Assembly (NCBI GenBank): GCA_015179025.1
Contig: WHUX01000224.1
Location: forward strand, 19,046-83,045
Direction of reading: 5' to 3'
Length of the DNA: 64,000 bases
Source of the DNA: Terfezia claveryi
Taxonomy: Eukaryota; Ascomycota; Pezizomycetes; Pezizales; Pezizaceae
The translations under genes and the position numbers were made by a program. Numbering within the stretch: the stretch's first letter is position 1; every line of letters begins with the position of its first letter. The notes beneath the pieces were generated by a model that saw nothing but the letters and a program-made list of their open reading frames with translations, did not search any database and was not told the origin of the DNA. Positions 29,150-40,802 of the stretch are shown here, piece after piece.

Positions 29150-31549
29150 AATATTACGCGGAACTGCTTTCCAGTGGGAAGCAGAGCAATCTGCGCCTTT
29201 TGATGAATGGTGGGAAACTACTGACTCGGCAGGCAAGCTCCATGAAAATCTGGCTAAAGAGATGCAAAGTAATAATATGAATCCACCCCGATAGGATTCT
29301 AAACTTCGAATGGCAGCACACTGGGCCCATTTTAGATAAAGCGCAAAGATCCAGAGCGGGGAGCCTTTCATATTTTGTTTATCTTGCAAGGGTACCTTGC
29401 AACACCCTAGTGCGTTCAATGTGAGCACCACACACATGAGAGGTCACCTCACCTCAAGGAGATGTCGGTCAGCTAGTGGGTGAAAGGATTAAGACATTTC
29501 AACCCTGTTTGGGAAGGTAATTATATAATCCATACCTACTCTGCAATAATTGAGGAAATAAGCTTACGTTACACCTAGGCAACACCTCCTGCCGTATAAT
29601 TCCTGCAAGTGCAATTTAGTAATGATGCCTTCAAACATGAACTCATGAAAACTATAATAGCCACCAACTTATCTTTCCGAACTATCCAATATCCGCAGTT
29701 CCAGAATCTCCTGAAATTGCTTAAATCTGGAATTGATATCCCCTCTCCTACTACACTTCGCAGGGGTGTACATAATTATGCAGCTGAAGTTCAAGTGAAA
29801 GTTGAAAAAAGTCTCCTGAGAGATATATTCCTACACCTGGCTACAGACTGTTGAACTTCTTCAAATAAGTTAGCATTTATGGGGACAACAATTCATTATA
29901 TTAACCAGGACTGGCAGCTGCGCCAACATACAATCGGATTCCAGTACCTAGGTGGAGAAGCTCAGAGCGCTATTTACTTGGAAAACAATCTAAGTAAATT
30001 AATACAGGAATATGGTATCATGAACCGAGTTTTGGCTGTTGTTTCAGATAATGTAAGTGTTAATACGGCGTTGGCTAAGCATTGACAAGCCAATATTTTC
30101 GGTGCTAAATGGGACCCACTGCAATACCGACTTCCCTGCCTAGCACATATGATTGCTTTGGTCAGCAACAAGTTTATAAAAGCACTCAAGTCTAACCCAC
30201 ATAATGAAGATTCTAGCTGGTCCACACCTCCAATCGAGTTGTCAATAAGAGTGCTGCAGAACTATGCGGTAGGTACTTTCGCACGATCTGTTTGCAAAGT
30301 AAGTCATTTTTTGTACTGCTTAATAAATAAAGGTAGATTATGAAAAGCAAACATGTTATGGAATGGCAGACATGTCACGGAAGGCCAATAGGAGTCATGG
30401 AACCTATTGCTAAAATTTATGCAGGTTCGAGAGCTCTGTAAGGCTATAGTTGCCAGCCCACAATGCCTGGCACAATTTAAGGAACTCCAAACTGATACCC
30501 GAGCACCCATGGGCCTCATCTAGGACGTCAAAACGCGCTGGAACTCAACATTTGAAATGCTTATACGAGCATTGAGGCTCCAGTGCTACATTGAGCAATG
30601 GATTGCTCTAGCTATGATAGAGAACAAGTACTCCGAGTTGTGGTTGAGTCAGGAGGAGTGGACCCAAGTTCAGGAGGCTACTATTTTCCTTAAACCTTTG
30701 TTGGATTACACTTACACTATCTCTCTAGGACAGCATGCGACTATACACAATGCGTTCTTCATCTACAATGACATCTTCGACCACATAGAAAAACAGCATG
30801 AACATATACGCAAACTTCCCAGTAATCCTACCTGGGCTCTAGGGTTTCTTTCCGTAATGAAAGCATATCAGCAGATGTTCCAGAAGTATTATTCTAGAAC
30901 TGAAAAACAATCTCTTATCTACAACCTTGCTACCATCCTTGATCCATCTGAGAAATTATCCTTGTACATAGACTGGGGAAATCTCACCATCCAAAATTCA
31001 AGTGGGACGCAGGAGAACAGTGACTCTATTGTATACATGAAGTATTACAAGTACGTTTGAATTCACTCTGCCCCTCCCTATATTGCCCAATGTGTTTTCC
31101 GTGACACCAGATTTTCCGTGACATGAGATCTGTAATATACAGAAAGACAATTCTTACAAAATTCCATGCTCAGAGTTTAGTTCGAAGATTATTTTGATCA
31201 TAATTATACCAAGTACACGCCAGAACCTACAGTTTATAACACACAAGTTGATGATGGAGAACAATCCTATATCATGTGTCGCCTGCAAGAGCATACAATA
31301 GTGCAATCGGAGGATGTACTCGAGATCAAAAGATACCTTTCGATTCCGGTAATAATACTGAATGGGAAATGCCCCCTTTCCTAATGGAAAGTCCATGCTA
31401 GTGAATTTCCGGTGCTGGCACGAATGGCAAGGGACATATTGAGTATTCTACTGACATCTGTGCCAGTGGAGCGAATATTCAGTAGTGCTAGAGATATTTT
31501 GCCTTACAGACAGAATGTAATGGAGAACGTTGTTTCATTACTTGTATAA
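29150..31549 (+). pseudogene. hAT-superfamily transposase with BED zinc finger (decayed)
   Basis: This is a DNA transposase of the hAT class (cut-and-paste, 8-bp duplications). An N-terminal BED finger reads HWAHFR-stop-SAKI then FCLSCKGTL and THMRGHL. The core gives LATDC-stop-TS, GFQYLGGE, VSDNVSVNTALAKH-stop, LPCLAHMIALV and DVKTRWNSTFEML. The C-terminal dimerisation region is EFPVLARMARDILSILLTS and VPVERIFSSARDILPYRQN, ending at 31549. An intron at 30299-30424 (GTAAGT...ATGCAG) joins VCK to VRELCK; another is likely from about 31062 to 31171. Several stops replace Trp in conserved positions (TDxW, IWDVKTRW), TGG to TGA/TAG. Terminal repeats are not certain; the hAT-like end at 33694 is a candidate right end. 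Confidence 0.85.
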
Positions 31550-31607
31550 TTGATTATATACTTTTGTATTTCCTATATTACTACTATGTTATGTAACTAA
31601 GCCTCTC

Positions 31608-31630
31608 GGTTGAAGGACTAGCCTTCAACC
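31608..31630 (+). terminator. Hairpin 3' of the hAT transposase
   Basis: GGTTGAAGG, a five-base spacer and CCTTCAACC form a perfect 9-bp inverted repeat about 60 bp after the transposase stop. It may mark RNA 3'-end structure, but fungal genes do not need one. Confidence 0.35.
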
Positions 31631-32161
31631 ACCTCCTATTGCTTTATAAGTGTCCATAGCACGCGGAATCTGGTATGGAAAGTTCCATGGTACTTGCCAT
31701 ATGAAGACACCTTCATTATGGCCGCATGACCTCTATTTAAGGCGTGTGACTTATTACTATGGCCACATGACCCCTTTTGTACAGCGTACCACTTTCTGGT
31801 ATGCCACCCTTTACTGTATTTATTTCCTTAGTCATCAGATCTCAGAGGAGTATAAATAGGCTGCTGGATTCCCTCTGGAATCTACAGAGAGATAAGAAGC
31901 AACAAGAAAGCATACAGAGCAAGCAAGCCTATATTCCGATCAGATCAAGATCATATAGCTTAGATAGCATAAATTATATAAGATAGATTACACCAGTTAA
32001 TTACTGTTCCCTCCAGGAATGTCCCACATAGTAATCTCCCTACCCTTCTGAGGTCTTACCTCAGCAGAACCAAAATACACAAACGTCCGTGCCTATGGAT
32101 ATAGATTGTATAAATAGTATCGAATGAATACTGTCTAGTACCATTCATTACACAGAACAGA
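31631..32161. other. Spacer, no gene seen
   Basis: Contains short repeats of ATATGAAGACACC/GGCCGCATGACC/GGCCACATGACC near 31690-31780. No supported coding region. Confidence 0.35.
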
Positions 32162-32599
32162 ATGGGTTACGAGATAATAGCTGCGCTGATACTAACCAAA
32201 TCATGGGCAACCATACACGCGAAATACAGAGTCCCAGAAGGACAAATTACACCATCACATGTGGAAGAAGGGATAGCTAATCTGGATGAAGGTGAGGTAA
32301 TACTGGAGAACGAGGCTCTCAGTTATGATGCAGACTTCTTCCGCCGTATGGTACTACAATCCCTAGATCTTGCAGAGGGAATAATGGACTTGGATTCAGA
32401 TACGGATTATAACATGGATGCAGGTGTGAGCGGTCTAATGGAGGATTACCTAGAAAATAACCTGGCAGACTCAGCATTAGATAATACAAGGCTATCACAT
32501 AGTCTGACAGAATATTCTATGCCAGACTTGTCGAACTCATTCTGTCGAACTGTATTGTATGAGCAAGAAGCAACACTATCCCCCTCAAATCCACATTAG
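32162..32599 (+). CDS. Hypothetical protein (145 aa)
   Basis: An open frame with ATG start (MGYEIIAALILTKSWATIHA) and an acidic middle (VEEGIANLDEGEVILENEAL, DLAEGIMDLDSDTDYNMD). No domain recognised. It lies between the hAT transposase and a hAT-like terminal repeat, on the same strand, so it may be a passenger gene of that element. It is uninterrupted while its neighbours are full of stops, which gives some support, but there is no homologue here to confirm it. Confidence 0.35.
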   Translation: MGYEIIAALILTKSWATIHAKYRVPEGQITPSHVEEGIANLDEGEVILENEALSYDADFFRRMVLQSLDLAEGIMDLDSDTDYNMDAGVSGLMEDYLENNLADSALDNTRLSHSLTEYSMPDLSNSFCRTVLYEQEATLSPSNPH

Positions 32600-33079
32600 A
32601 GTATGAAGCGTCACGCATTACCATCCGTGAGCCTGACGCCATCAATGGCAACTAGGTTTCAGAAGAAACTATGATCTGCTCAGCGTAGGAACTACAAAGT
32701 CTGAGTAAGTAGTGTATATTATATGGGGTTTGATGATATGTAGGGCATGCGGGATAGTAATTATTACTGCCGGCTCAGTAATCAGGAGTGTCTAGTGACG
32801 TTGCAATTTAAGTATTGGTATTTGATAGGGAATGTTTCTCTTGTGTGTTGGAAATATTTTTTGATTTAGGGTTTTTTTTTTTAGGTGGTGTTAGGTTTGA
32901 TTTCGTGTTTTGTTAGCGAATTAGCATTCAGGCATATTTTGCTATGATAAAAAATGTTTCTTTTGTGTCTTGGGATTGTCTTTTGAGTTAGGTTTGCTTT
33001 GTTTTATGTGGAATATATCAGGATTGAATTTTTGCAGGGTTATTTTACAATGCTCCAACTCAGCTATATGCTGCTGGCA
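32600..33079. other. T-rich spacer, no gene seen
   Basis: GT-rich and T-rich sequence with two related blocks (ATGTTTCTCTTGTGT near 32831 and ATGTTTCTTTTGTGT near 32954), about 120 bp apart. Confidence 0.35.
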
Positions 33080-33470
33080 GAAGAGTTCTCATATATACTG
33101 TATATAATTCATGTCAAATTTAACTTAGCACACCATCACTGTCATGGATTTCTTGTACGTTATGAATTTCTAGCACATCATAGATTGCCTCCACTATTAA
33201 GGATTGCTTGCACTGTCATGGAATTGTCACCATTTCTTACAGTCTTGTAGTTGTCACAGAATTGTCTAAAGTTGTCATGGAATCAACTCAAGTTATCACG
33301 GAATCAACTCAAGTTTTCTCGGAATCAACTCAAGTTGTCATAGAATCAACTCAAGTTGTTACGGAATAACTTAAGTTGTCATAGATTCCTTAGGTGTCAC
33401 GGATTGCTCCTTGTCACGGAATTCTCTCAAGTTGTTACAGAATTCAACTTGTCATGGAATTGTTTAAAGC
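33080..33470 (+). repeat. TGTCACGGA array (dispersed repeat, copy 2)
   Basis: Same order and orientation as 4180-4585: GAGTTCTCATATATACTGTA, CACACCATCACTGTCATGGA, then many TGTCAYRGAAT units. It lies internal to the hAT-like right end at 33694. Confidence 0.75.
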
Positions 33471-33534
33471 TAACTCGTGCAAATTTCTCTGCCAAGAGAA
33501 TAATTTAGTGATGACAGAAATGAAGTACACAGTG

Positions 33535-33702
33535 AAATATCAGTCAGTAATTCTTGGCGAGGACTCGGTTAATCACCGAGTACTCAGTGAGTCGGTGCGA
33601 GGTAGCTTTACTAGAAATGTGGCCGGTACGAGTCAGTACTGAGTCGGAAAAATAGTTGTAAAACTCACCTTGACTTGCCTTGGGGTGCATACTAGACAAG
33701 TC
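33535..33702 (-). mobile_element. hAT-like element end (right terminal repeat) with GACAAGTC
   Basis: On the minus strand the end reads TAGTATGCACCCCAAGG from 33694 inward, with ACTCG/CGAGT-rich sequence (GCGAGGACTCGGTTAATCAC) inside. The next 8 bases, GACAAGTC (33695-33702), equal those preceding the left end at 3976. Confidence 0.55.
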
Positions 33703-34085
33703 AACTATTCCGTAACAAGTCAACTAGTTCGTAACAAGTCAATATTCTGGATGGTACAACACCCTCCTCACAAGTCAACCTCTATCAGGGTCTGATCGAG
33801 ACTAATAAGTCAACTAGTCTGTGACAACTACGAGGGGTAGTGCAACCAGACTAGTTAACCAGTACATACTAATACAATCACTCAGTGATAAGTCCGTGAC
33901 AAGATGATCAGTCTATGACAACTCAAGTACCAACTGACTAACAAGTCAATGAGTACGTGACAAGACAATCTAATCCGTAATAAGACAGTCAATCCGTAAC
34001 AAGACAACTAAGTGATAAGTCAACTAGGCCGTGACAAGACAAACAATCCGTGACAAGACAACCAACTAACCGCTGGGTGATTCCA
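33695..34085 (+). repeat. GTGACAAGTCAACTA array
   Basis: The unit (TC)CGTGACAAGTCAACTAGT recurs about fifteen times with C to T/G to A variants (CGTAACAAG, TATGACAAC). Two or three units of the same array lie left of 3976. Non-coding. Confidence 0.75.
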
Positions 34086-34704
34086 ACTATATCAAACTAC
34101 CAATCGTGTAGAAGATACCTTCACATGTAATGACCAACCACATACCGATCGGGTATTGGCTTTTTTTCTTCGCTCTAAGTTGCATAGTCTTATCTCGTTT
34201 CTGAGACTCCTTAACTTTAGTAATAGAGACATCAAGGGGCTAGAGGGTAGACTATAGCCAGATAGTGGCCATAGCAATGGTAGATAAAATCCGCATGTCC
34301 TTGCTGCTCCTTCAACTACAGTAACAGCAATCACTATACTACTCCTTCAACTACCATAATCCTCATCCTTAAGATCTCACATACCGAACAACACTATGCA
34401 TACCAATTCAAGCACAGGAATCCCAGAGCAAAGCATGGCCCCAAGATATGAACTTCTCATACTTAGTTTCTTGCCCAATATCATCGTTTTGCAGTTATCC
34501 TGCATAATCTTAGTATTTGCAATTCTGGGCTTAATGGGCTTGCCCAATTGACCGGTTGCACTAGATAGATTCTGATCATATTTTCATTGCTTTCTAGAGA
34601 CTGAGCTTTTAGAAGCCATAGGCAACTGCATGTACTAAAAGCACCGTAGCTTGTAGTGGTAGAAAATAGTTAAGGCTCTAGTAGACAGAAACAGGTGCTA
34701 TAAG
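34086..34704. other. Spacer, no gene seen
   Basis: Mixed sequence, no recognisable gene. An 80-codon minus frame (34092-34334) has no motif. Ends at the LTR of gypsy copy 2. Confidence 0.35.
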
Positions 34705-35211
34705 TGTAGCGACGGCTCTGGGGGCAAGGCGACCAAGGGGTACGCCGGGGCAAGGGCAAGGCTCGGATAACACACACGTAGGAACGCTACGTGTGTGACC
34801 AGAGGGAGGCTGAGACGGGGGGCAAGGGCAAGAGGCAAGAGAGGTAGAGGGCAAGGGACACAAGACACGTGGAAGCAGTTGCCGCGTATATTAATGGAGG
34901 CAGCTGGGCTGCAGAGACAAGGCGAGGAGGTGCACAAGGGAGATGCACCAACGTGGAGAGAAGCAAGGCCCTGTATTGGATATACAAGACGTTGGATGGG
35001 GATCCAACGACAGTACGAGGGACAGGCTCTATATATACATAACTCGGTCAGGGCAATGGGGAAAATAAGCTTCCCTATCTCGAAAGCCAAGCAAGGTAAC
35101 GATAACACAATAACCCATCACCTGCGATCACAGGTGATGACAAAGACAACAATGGCAATGACCTATCACCTGCGATCGCAGGTGATGACAACTGAACACA
35201 TGGTTGTTACA
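34705..35211 (-). repeat. 3' LTR of gypsy copy 2 (507 bp)
   Basis: Contains two copies of the palindromic block related to CACCTGCGATCGCAGGTG (35108-35127 and 35164-35188), where the 5' LTR has one; the extra 49 bp accounts for the length difference. Confidence 0.9.
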
Positions 35212-35371
35212 CTATCCCCCCTTTAGGGTAGAGCTCCAGCGACTAGGAGGACTGGGCACAATAACCGGCAAAATCAACACAGAAAACAACAACAACAAGA
35301 GCAAGGACAAGAACCCCAACTCTGAACAACAACAAGAACAGAAAAAACAACAAGGATGCAAAGTTACGACC

Positions 35372-38300
35372 TCAGTCGACTGGGCGAGACTTCCTGAGGT
35401 ATTGCTGGTGGAACAGGGTAACCAAGTCCTGCGTATTCTCCAAGTCCTCTGCGGGTTGCCAGGTAGTCTCCTCGTCCCCTACCCACTTGACCTTATACTG
35501 AACTCGTCCATAGCATTTCCTTGAGTCCAGTACTTCCTCAACCTCCCACTCCTCTTCACCTGCAATCACCACGGGAGGAGGTGGGGGGTGCTTTTGCCCT
35601 GGAAGGGGATCGTCAGTGGCTGGCTCAATCTCCGAGACATGAACGACCAGATGGCACTTGATATCCCTGGAAACCTCAGACGGTAAGCATGAGTGCCCAC
35701 AGCCGCTAACACCTCGTAGGGGCCTAGGAACTTGTGATCCAGCTTACGGGAGGGCCGTTCTGTCCGGAAGTGTCGGCTAGAAAGCCATACCTTGTCTCCA
35801 GGCTGGTACCTTGGGGCAGGCAACTGTGATCCGTTGGCATATTCTGCTTGCCTGGCCTGAGCATATCCTAGCTCAGCCTTCAGGGTACAGTGGAGTTCAG
35901 CGATTCCAGCTGCGAATTCCTTAGCCGGGGGATGGGCTTTATGCGGGGGTGCTAAGGTATCCACGAATCGGGGGTGCTAACCGTAATTGGCCAGGAAGGG
36001 AGAGGTTTTCAAGGACTCCGAGAACTGGTTATTGGCAGCGAATTCGCAGGTCGCTAGCAATGAAACCCAGTTGTCCTGCTGGTAATTGACGAAAGCCCTC
36101 AAATATTGCTCCATAATGGCATTCATCCTCTCCAATTGGCCGTCCATCTGGGGGTGGTAAGCTGTTGACAGACGAACTTTGATCCCCAGAAGTTCGCAAA
36201 AGGCTTGCCAGAATTCTGAGGTAAACTGGGGGCCACGGTCGGACACGATCGATTCAGGGAGGCCATGGTACCGGAATACATTATTGAGATAGAGGTTGGC
36301 TAACTCCGGAGCGGAGCAGGTATCCCAGCAAGGTATAACATGCCTCATCTTCGTCAACCGGTTTACCACCATTAGGATGGCATTGAACCCTGCGTCTTCC
36401 GGCAATCCCGTCATGAAGTCCATGGTCAGGTGCAGCCAGGGTCGATCCGGGATATCCAGAGGCTTCAGGGTCCCATATGGGGCGTGGCGGACAGGCTTAG
36501 AACGTTTGCAAACATGGCAATTCCATACGTACCGTTCCACGTCCTTCCGCTGGTCAATCCATGTGTATTCCTTAGCTAGCAGCTCCAACGTTTTAGCCAC
36601 CCCAGGGTGACCTGCAATTAGGCTGTCGTGGTGTTCCTTGATCAATCGCAGGCGCAGCTCTCCTTCCGGTACATAGAGCCGTTCGAGGTGATAGAGGATG
36701 CCCTCCTGGACGGTACACTCGGCCAGGGAAATCTTGGGATGGCGGCGCTGGCCGGAATCCACTGTGGTAATAATGTCTTTGGTCAGTGGGTCATCCGCGT
36801 ATGCCCTTTTTACCTGTTGTCGGAGATCACTTCCAGCATCTGCATTGGCCTCGATATCCACAATGTCAGCTTCAGCCTCAGCCTCAGCCAGAACATTGGC
36901 GGCCAGGTCAAGATTTTCCGGTTTCAGTACCACCTAGTTCTGGTACTTCAGCCTTTCATCCCCCCCCTTAGGGAGATCTCCTGATCTCCTGGTCAGTGCG
37001 TCTGGCTTCCCACCAGCCTTTCCTGGCCGGTACTTGATTTTGAAGTTGAACCGGGACAGGAATTCCGACCACCTAGCCTGCCGGCGATTCAGCAACTTGG
37101 TAGTTATGAAGTATTCCAGGTTCTTGTTGTCAGAAAGGACCTCGATAACCCCCTTCGCTGACTCCAGGTGGGGCCTCCATTCCTCAAAAGCCCGCACAAT
37201 GGCCATTAACTCCTTATCATAGATCTCGTAATTACACTCCACCGGGGAGTGCTTTTTGGAGAAATAGGCCACTAGGTGGAGGACTCCATTGACATACTGG
37301 GACAGGATTCCAGCGGAGACATAGTCGGAGGCGTCCGTTTCTACGATGCACTCACTATTGGGGTCAAAATGGGCCAGGATTGGGGCTGAGCAGAAGGCTT
37401 CCTTGAGCTTCTCGAAGGCAGATTGGGCTTCTAAACTCCACTGGAAGCGCTGGCTTTTGTCCATACCCTTTGTCCTTGTCAACGCCATCAAGGGTGCCAT
37501 GATCTTCGAGTATCCCAGGATAAACCGGCGGTAGAAGTTAGCGAATCCCAGGAAGGCCTGTACATCCTTGAGGTTGGCTGGAGTTTCCCACTCCTAGATC
37601 GCAGCAACCTTCCAGGGTCCATCTGGATGCCCTCCGTGGTGATAATCAGCCCCAGATACTTGACCTTCTGCACATGGAACTCGCACTTTTCTAGCTTCAG
37701 ATATAACCCAGCTCCCTCCAGCTTCTCCAGCACTTGTTGGACATGGATCTTGTGTTCCGCTAGGGTATCCGAGTAGATGAGGATATCGTCCAGGTAGGCG
37801 GTGCAGAATACGTCCAGAAAGTCCTGCAGAGTGTCATTGATAAAGTGCTGAAAAGAGGCGGGGGCGTTGGTTAAGCCGAAAGGCATCAAATTTTACTCAA
37901 AATGGCCATATCGCGGTGGAAGGCAGTTTTCCACTCCTCTTCCTCAGCAATTCGTACCAAGTTGTATGCCCCTCTCAGATCCAATTTGGTGAACCACTTT
38001 GCCTTGGAAAGCCTGGCTAATATCTCCTGGATCAGGGGCAAGGGGTATCTGTTCTTGACCATTATCTCGTTCAGGCCACGATAATCAACACACAACCGAA
38101 GAGAGCCATCCAACTTCTTCACGAACAGCACCGGGGCACCCGCTGGAGAGGAACTGTGGCGAATAAAGCTCTTGTTGAAGTTTTCCTCCAGATACTTTTT
38201 CAGAGCTTCCAGTTCCACCCGAGACATCCCATAGAGAGGTCTATAAGGGGGGGTCTTACCTTCTACCAGCGGGATTGTGTAGTCGTATGGTCGATGGGGG

Positions 38301-39164
38301 GCAAGCTTCTCTGCTGCTTTTTCCGAGAACAGGTCAATAATTCATGGTATTCATCCGGAACCATGGATTTCCACTCCTCCTTGGATCTCGTCTTGTTGAT
38401 CTCTAGGTTCACCTCATATATGGAGAGAGCGTGTGCCTTCAGCTTGTGCCTCCTAGTGAGGTAAGCGAAAGCCCCTGCCCCAATAAAGCTAATGTTCAGG
38501 GGTTTTGGGGGCGCCAGGGGGACAGAGGGAACAGGGGAAACAGGGGGAATAGGGGAGCAGGGGGAGTAGGGAGAACAGGAGGATTGGTGGCATCGATATG
38601 TGCAGGCTGGTGTACCACCTGAGTTAGGTGGATTATTGGGGGCGGTAACGTACACAACCCAGTAACGGTAGCCTTCGGTTGTCCGCAATGTTTTTTGCAG
38701 TAAGGGCTGTTAAAACGCAGGGTATACAAGCCGAAGCTGACCGATACATCGTGCATTCGAAGCCATGGGATTCCGAGGACAATTGGATACTTGAGCTTAG
38801 TAACGAACATAGGGAGGCTTTCGGAGTGGTCACCAATCTGGGCAGGAGTACATGCGATATCGGTAATGGCTCCAGAAGAGATAGGTCGGCCATCAATGAC
38901 ATCGAGGAGGTGGGGGGTTTTGAGCTTAGAGGTGGGTATGGCATGTTTACTGACAAAGGCCTGGTCGATGAAGGCAATTCCTGAGGCTCCACAGTCTACG
39001 AGAGCTGATGTGACGAGTATTTTACCATTGAAGGATATCGTGATAGGTACAACAAAATACTCATCAAACAGGTGAGACTCGTCAACAGACATAGAAGGGA
39101 TAGAAAAAGACGACAAAGACAGGTAACCTAGTGCAGGTCCCTTGCTAGTGTCAGTGACTATGCA
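35372..39164 (-). pseudogene. Gypsy copy 2 pol: protease, RT, RNase H, integrase, chromodomain
   Basis: It starts CIVTDTSKGPALGYLSLSSF overlapping the gag stop in the -1 frame. Protease (VDCGASGIAFID) is in 39116-38496; a frameshift near 38330 breaks the linker. RT spans 38227-37488 with [10 protein letters not shown] and [13 protein letters not shown], split by a shift near 37889 (after TAFHRDM) and another after IQMDPG near 37610. RNase H ([19 protein letters not shown]) is in 37500-36934. Integrase in 36933-35977 keeps CHVC, MDFMTG, SDRGPQF and MDGQLERMN, so the D,D,E residues persist. The last part, with a further shift near 35970, ends in a chromodomain (WEVEEVLDSRKCYGRVQ) at 35372. Copy 2 has fewer nonsense changes than copy 1 but more indels. 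Confidence 0.92.
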
Positions 39165-40308
39165 AGGGACAGGGCTTTTCCCGACTCATCCACCTCCACA
39201 ATCCTGGCTGGGGTGTCTGAGATAGTGTGGGCGGCTAGGGAGCGGTTTTTTTGAAGGGGACAGGCCGCAATAAAGTGGTCGGCCTTCCCACAGGCTATGC
39301 ATAGCCCATTATTCCGGCGGCGTTCCCTCTCTTCTTGGGTCAGGCAAGGCCTGCCTGCCGATAGATCCATAGGTGCTGGTCCACTGGCTACGAGGGAAGG
39401 GTAGGCTGGGTTGTTGGTAATAGGGGTCTGTGGCTGAGTACGAGCAGGTGAGAAAGTCGAGCGGGGGGCTGCGGTGGGGGAGGCCTTCAGGCTATTTCTA
39501 AACCTGGCCATCTTTTGCTCCAATCGGCTAGCCTGATCAATGAACTCTTCGAGGGTGTGGACATCTGGGAAATTGATGAGTGCCTGCCTTAGCTCCACGC
39601 TTAGGCCTTCCTGGAATTGATCCAATTTTATTTTGTCACTCCAGTTGACTTCAGTAGCCAAACTAGAGAATTCAGCTACATAGGTGGCGAGGTCGGTGTT
39701 CTTTTGTCGAAGGGCTCGAAGGGCTCTTGTGGCCGTTCCTTCTGGATCCGGATTCCCAAACGCTCAGTCAAGGATAATGAATAAGGTGGAAATGTCCGCT
39801 AGATTGATCCCTATTCCCAAAACATAGGGCTGGACTTGGTCCAGAGCCTTCCTCTCCAGCAGGCCGTAAACGTAGGCGAGTTTGTGCTGGGTGGTTGGAA
39901 ATTTACAGCATCTCCATTGAGCTTAATATTGATCGAGTTTTTCCAGGCCTTGAGGCGGGCCCATTCACCATTAAATTTGGGTGGGGTGGGGAGGTCTTGG
40001 GTTTTGGCGGGCGTGGCAGTCGCCGGTGCCTGTGCAGTTGCGGTGGCAAGGGCATGGTTGAGATTGCGAATGGTTACTCGGTCGTCTGCAAGGTCCTCTC
40101 GGAGAAGAAGGATTTCATCTTCAGCTTCTTTCAGCCTTCGTTCGGTGTTCTGGAGCTCCGCTCCTTGTTTTTCGCCAATCTTATAGGTGGCAGTGAAGAT
40201 ATCGATGGCCATTCGGCGGTATTCCAACAGCTGGGCAGGGTCTGAGGGTATTGGGGTTTCCCTCCATGCTTGGAACCTGTCGGTGGGTAACGGGGTTTGT
40301 TCGGACAT
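39158..40308 (-). pseudogene. Gypsy copy 2 gag, decayed
   Basis: Start MSEQTPLPTDRFQAW at 40308. A coiled-coil-like stretch (LQNTERRLKEAEDEILLLRE) precedes DLPTPPKFNGEWARLKAWKN. A frameshift near 39895 and a stop in the middle of the capsid region separate it from 39661-39158, which reads MATEVNWSDKIKLDQFQEGL and keeps an intact CCHC zinc knuckle (CIACGKADHFIAAC). It ends SLA-stop as in copy 1. Confidence 0.85.
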
Positions 40309-40333
40309 GACAGCGTACCAGTTGGTCGAGAAG

Positions 40334-40342
40334 ATCCAACGT
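40334..40342 (-). promoter_or_regulatory. Candidate self-primed primer-binding site, copy 2
   Basis: On the minus strand ACGTTGGAT begins two bases after the 5' LTR. It is perfectly complementary to ATCCAACGT in the LTR (plus-strand positions 40628-40636), which lies about 39 bp downstream of the TATA box (40669-40678). Confidence 0.5.
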
Positions 40343-40344
40343 AG

Positions 40345-40802
40345 TGTAGCGACGGCTCTGGAGGCAAGGCGACCAAGGGGTACGCCGGGGCAAGGGCAAG
40401 GCTCGGATAACACACACGTAGGAACGCTACGTGTGTGACCAGGGGAGGCTGAGACGGGGGGCAAGGGCAAGAGGCAAGAGAGGCAGAGGGCAAGGGACAC
40501 GAGACACGTGGAAGTAGTTGCCGCGTGTGTCAAGGGAGGCAGCTGGGCTGCAGAGACAAGGCGAGGAGGTGTACAAGGGAGATGCACCAACGTGGAGAGA
40601 AGCAAGGCCCTGTATTGGATATACAAGACGTTGGATGGGGATCCAACGACAGTACGAGGGACAGGCTCTATATATACATAACTCAGTCAGGGCAATGGGG
40701 AAAATAAGCTTCCCTATCTCGGAAGCCAAGCAAGGTAACGATAACACAATAACCCATCACCTGCGATCGCAGGTGATGACAACTGAACACATGGTTATTA
40801 CA
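40345..40802 (-). repeat. 5' LTR of gypsy copy 2 (458 bp)
   Basis: On the minus strand it starts TGTAATAACCATGTG, carries the perfect palindrome CACCTGCGATCGCAGGTG, a TATA box, the GTTGGAT/ATCCAAC inverted repeat, and ends CGTCGCTACA. Confidence 0.9.

Larger units (their letters stand above)
34705..40802 (-). mobile_element. Ty3/gypsy chromovirus, copy 2 (minus), full length but decayed
   Basis: Same family as copy 1. LTRs are 40345-40802 (5') and 34705-35211 (3'), with ends TGTAAC/GCTACA, and the purine tract is at 35212-35224. The LTR sequences differ from copy 1 mainly near their 5' ends. The 5-bp flanks do not match (ATAAG before 34705, GCAGT after 40802), unlike copy 1. Gag is interrupted, and pol is broken into about eight frames by indels. 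Confidence 0.93.

Noticed and set aside
34678..35108. Pro/Cys-rich frames on the minus strand
   Set aside because: Translation of the gypsy LTR; the equivalent LTR of copy 1 does not preserve the frame.
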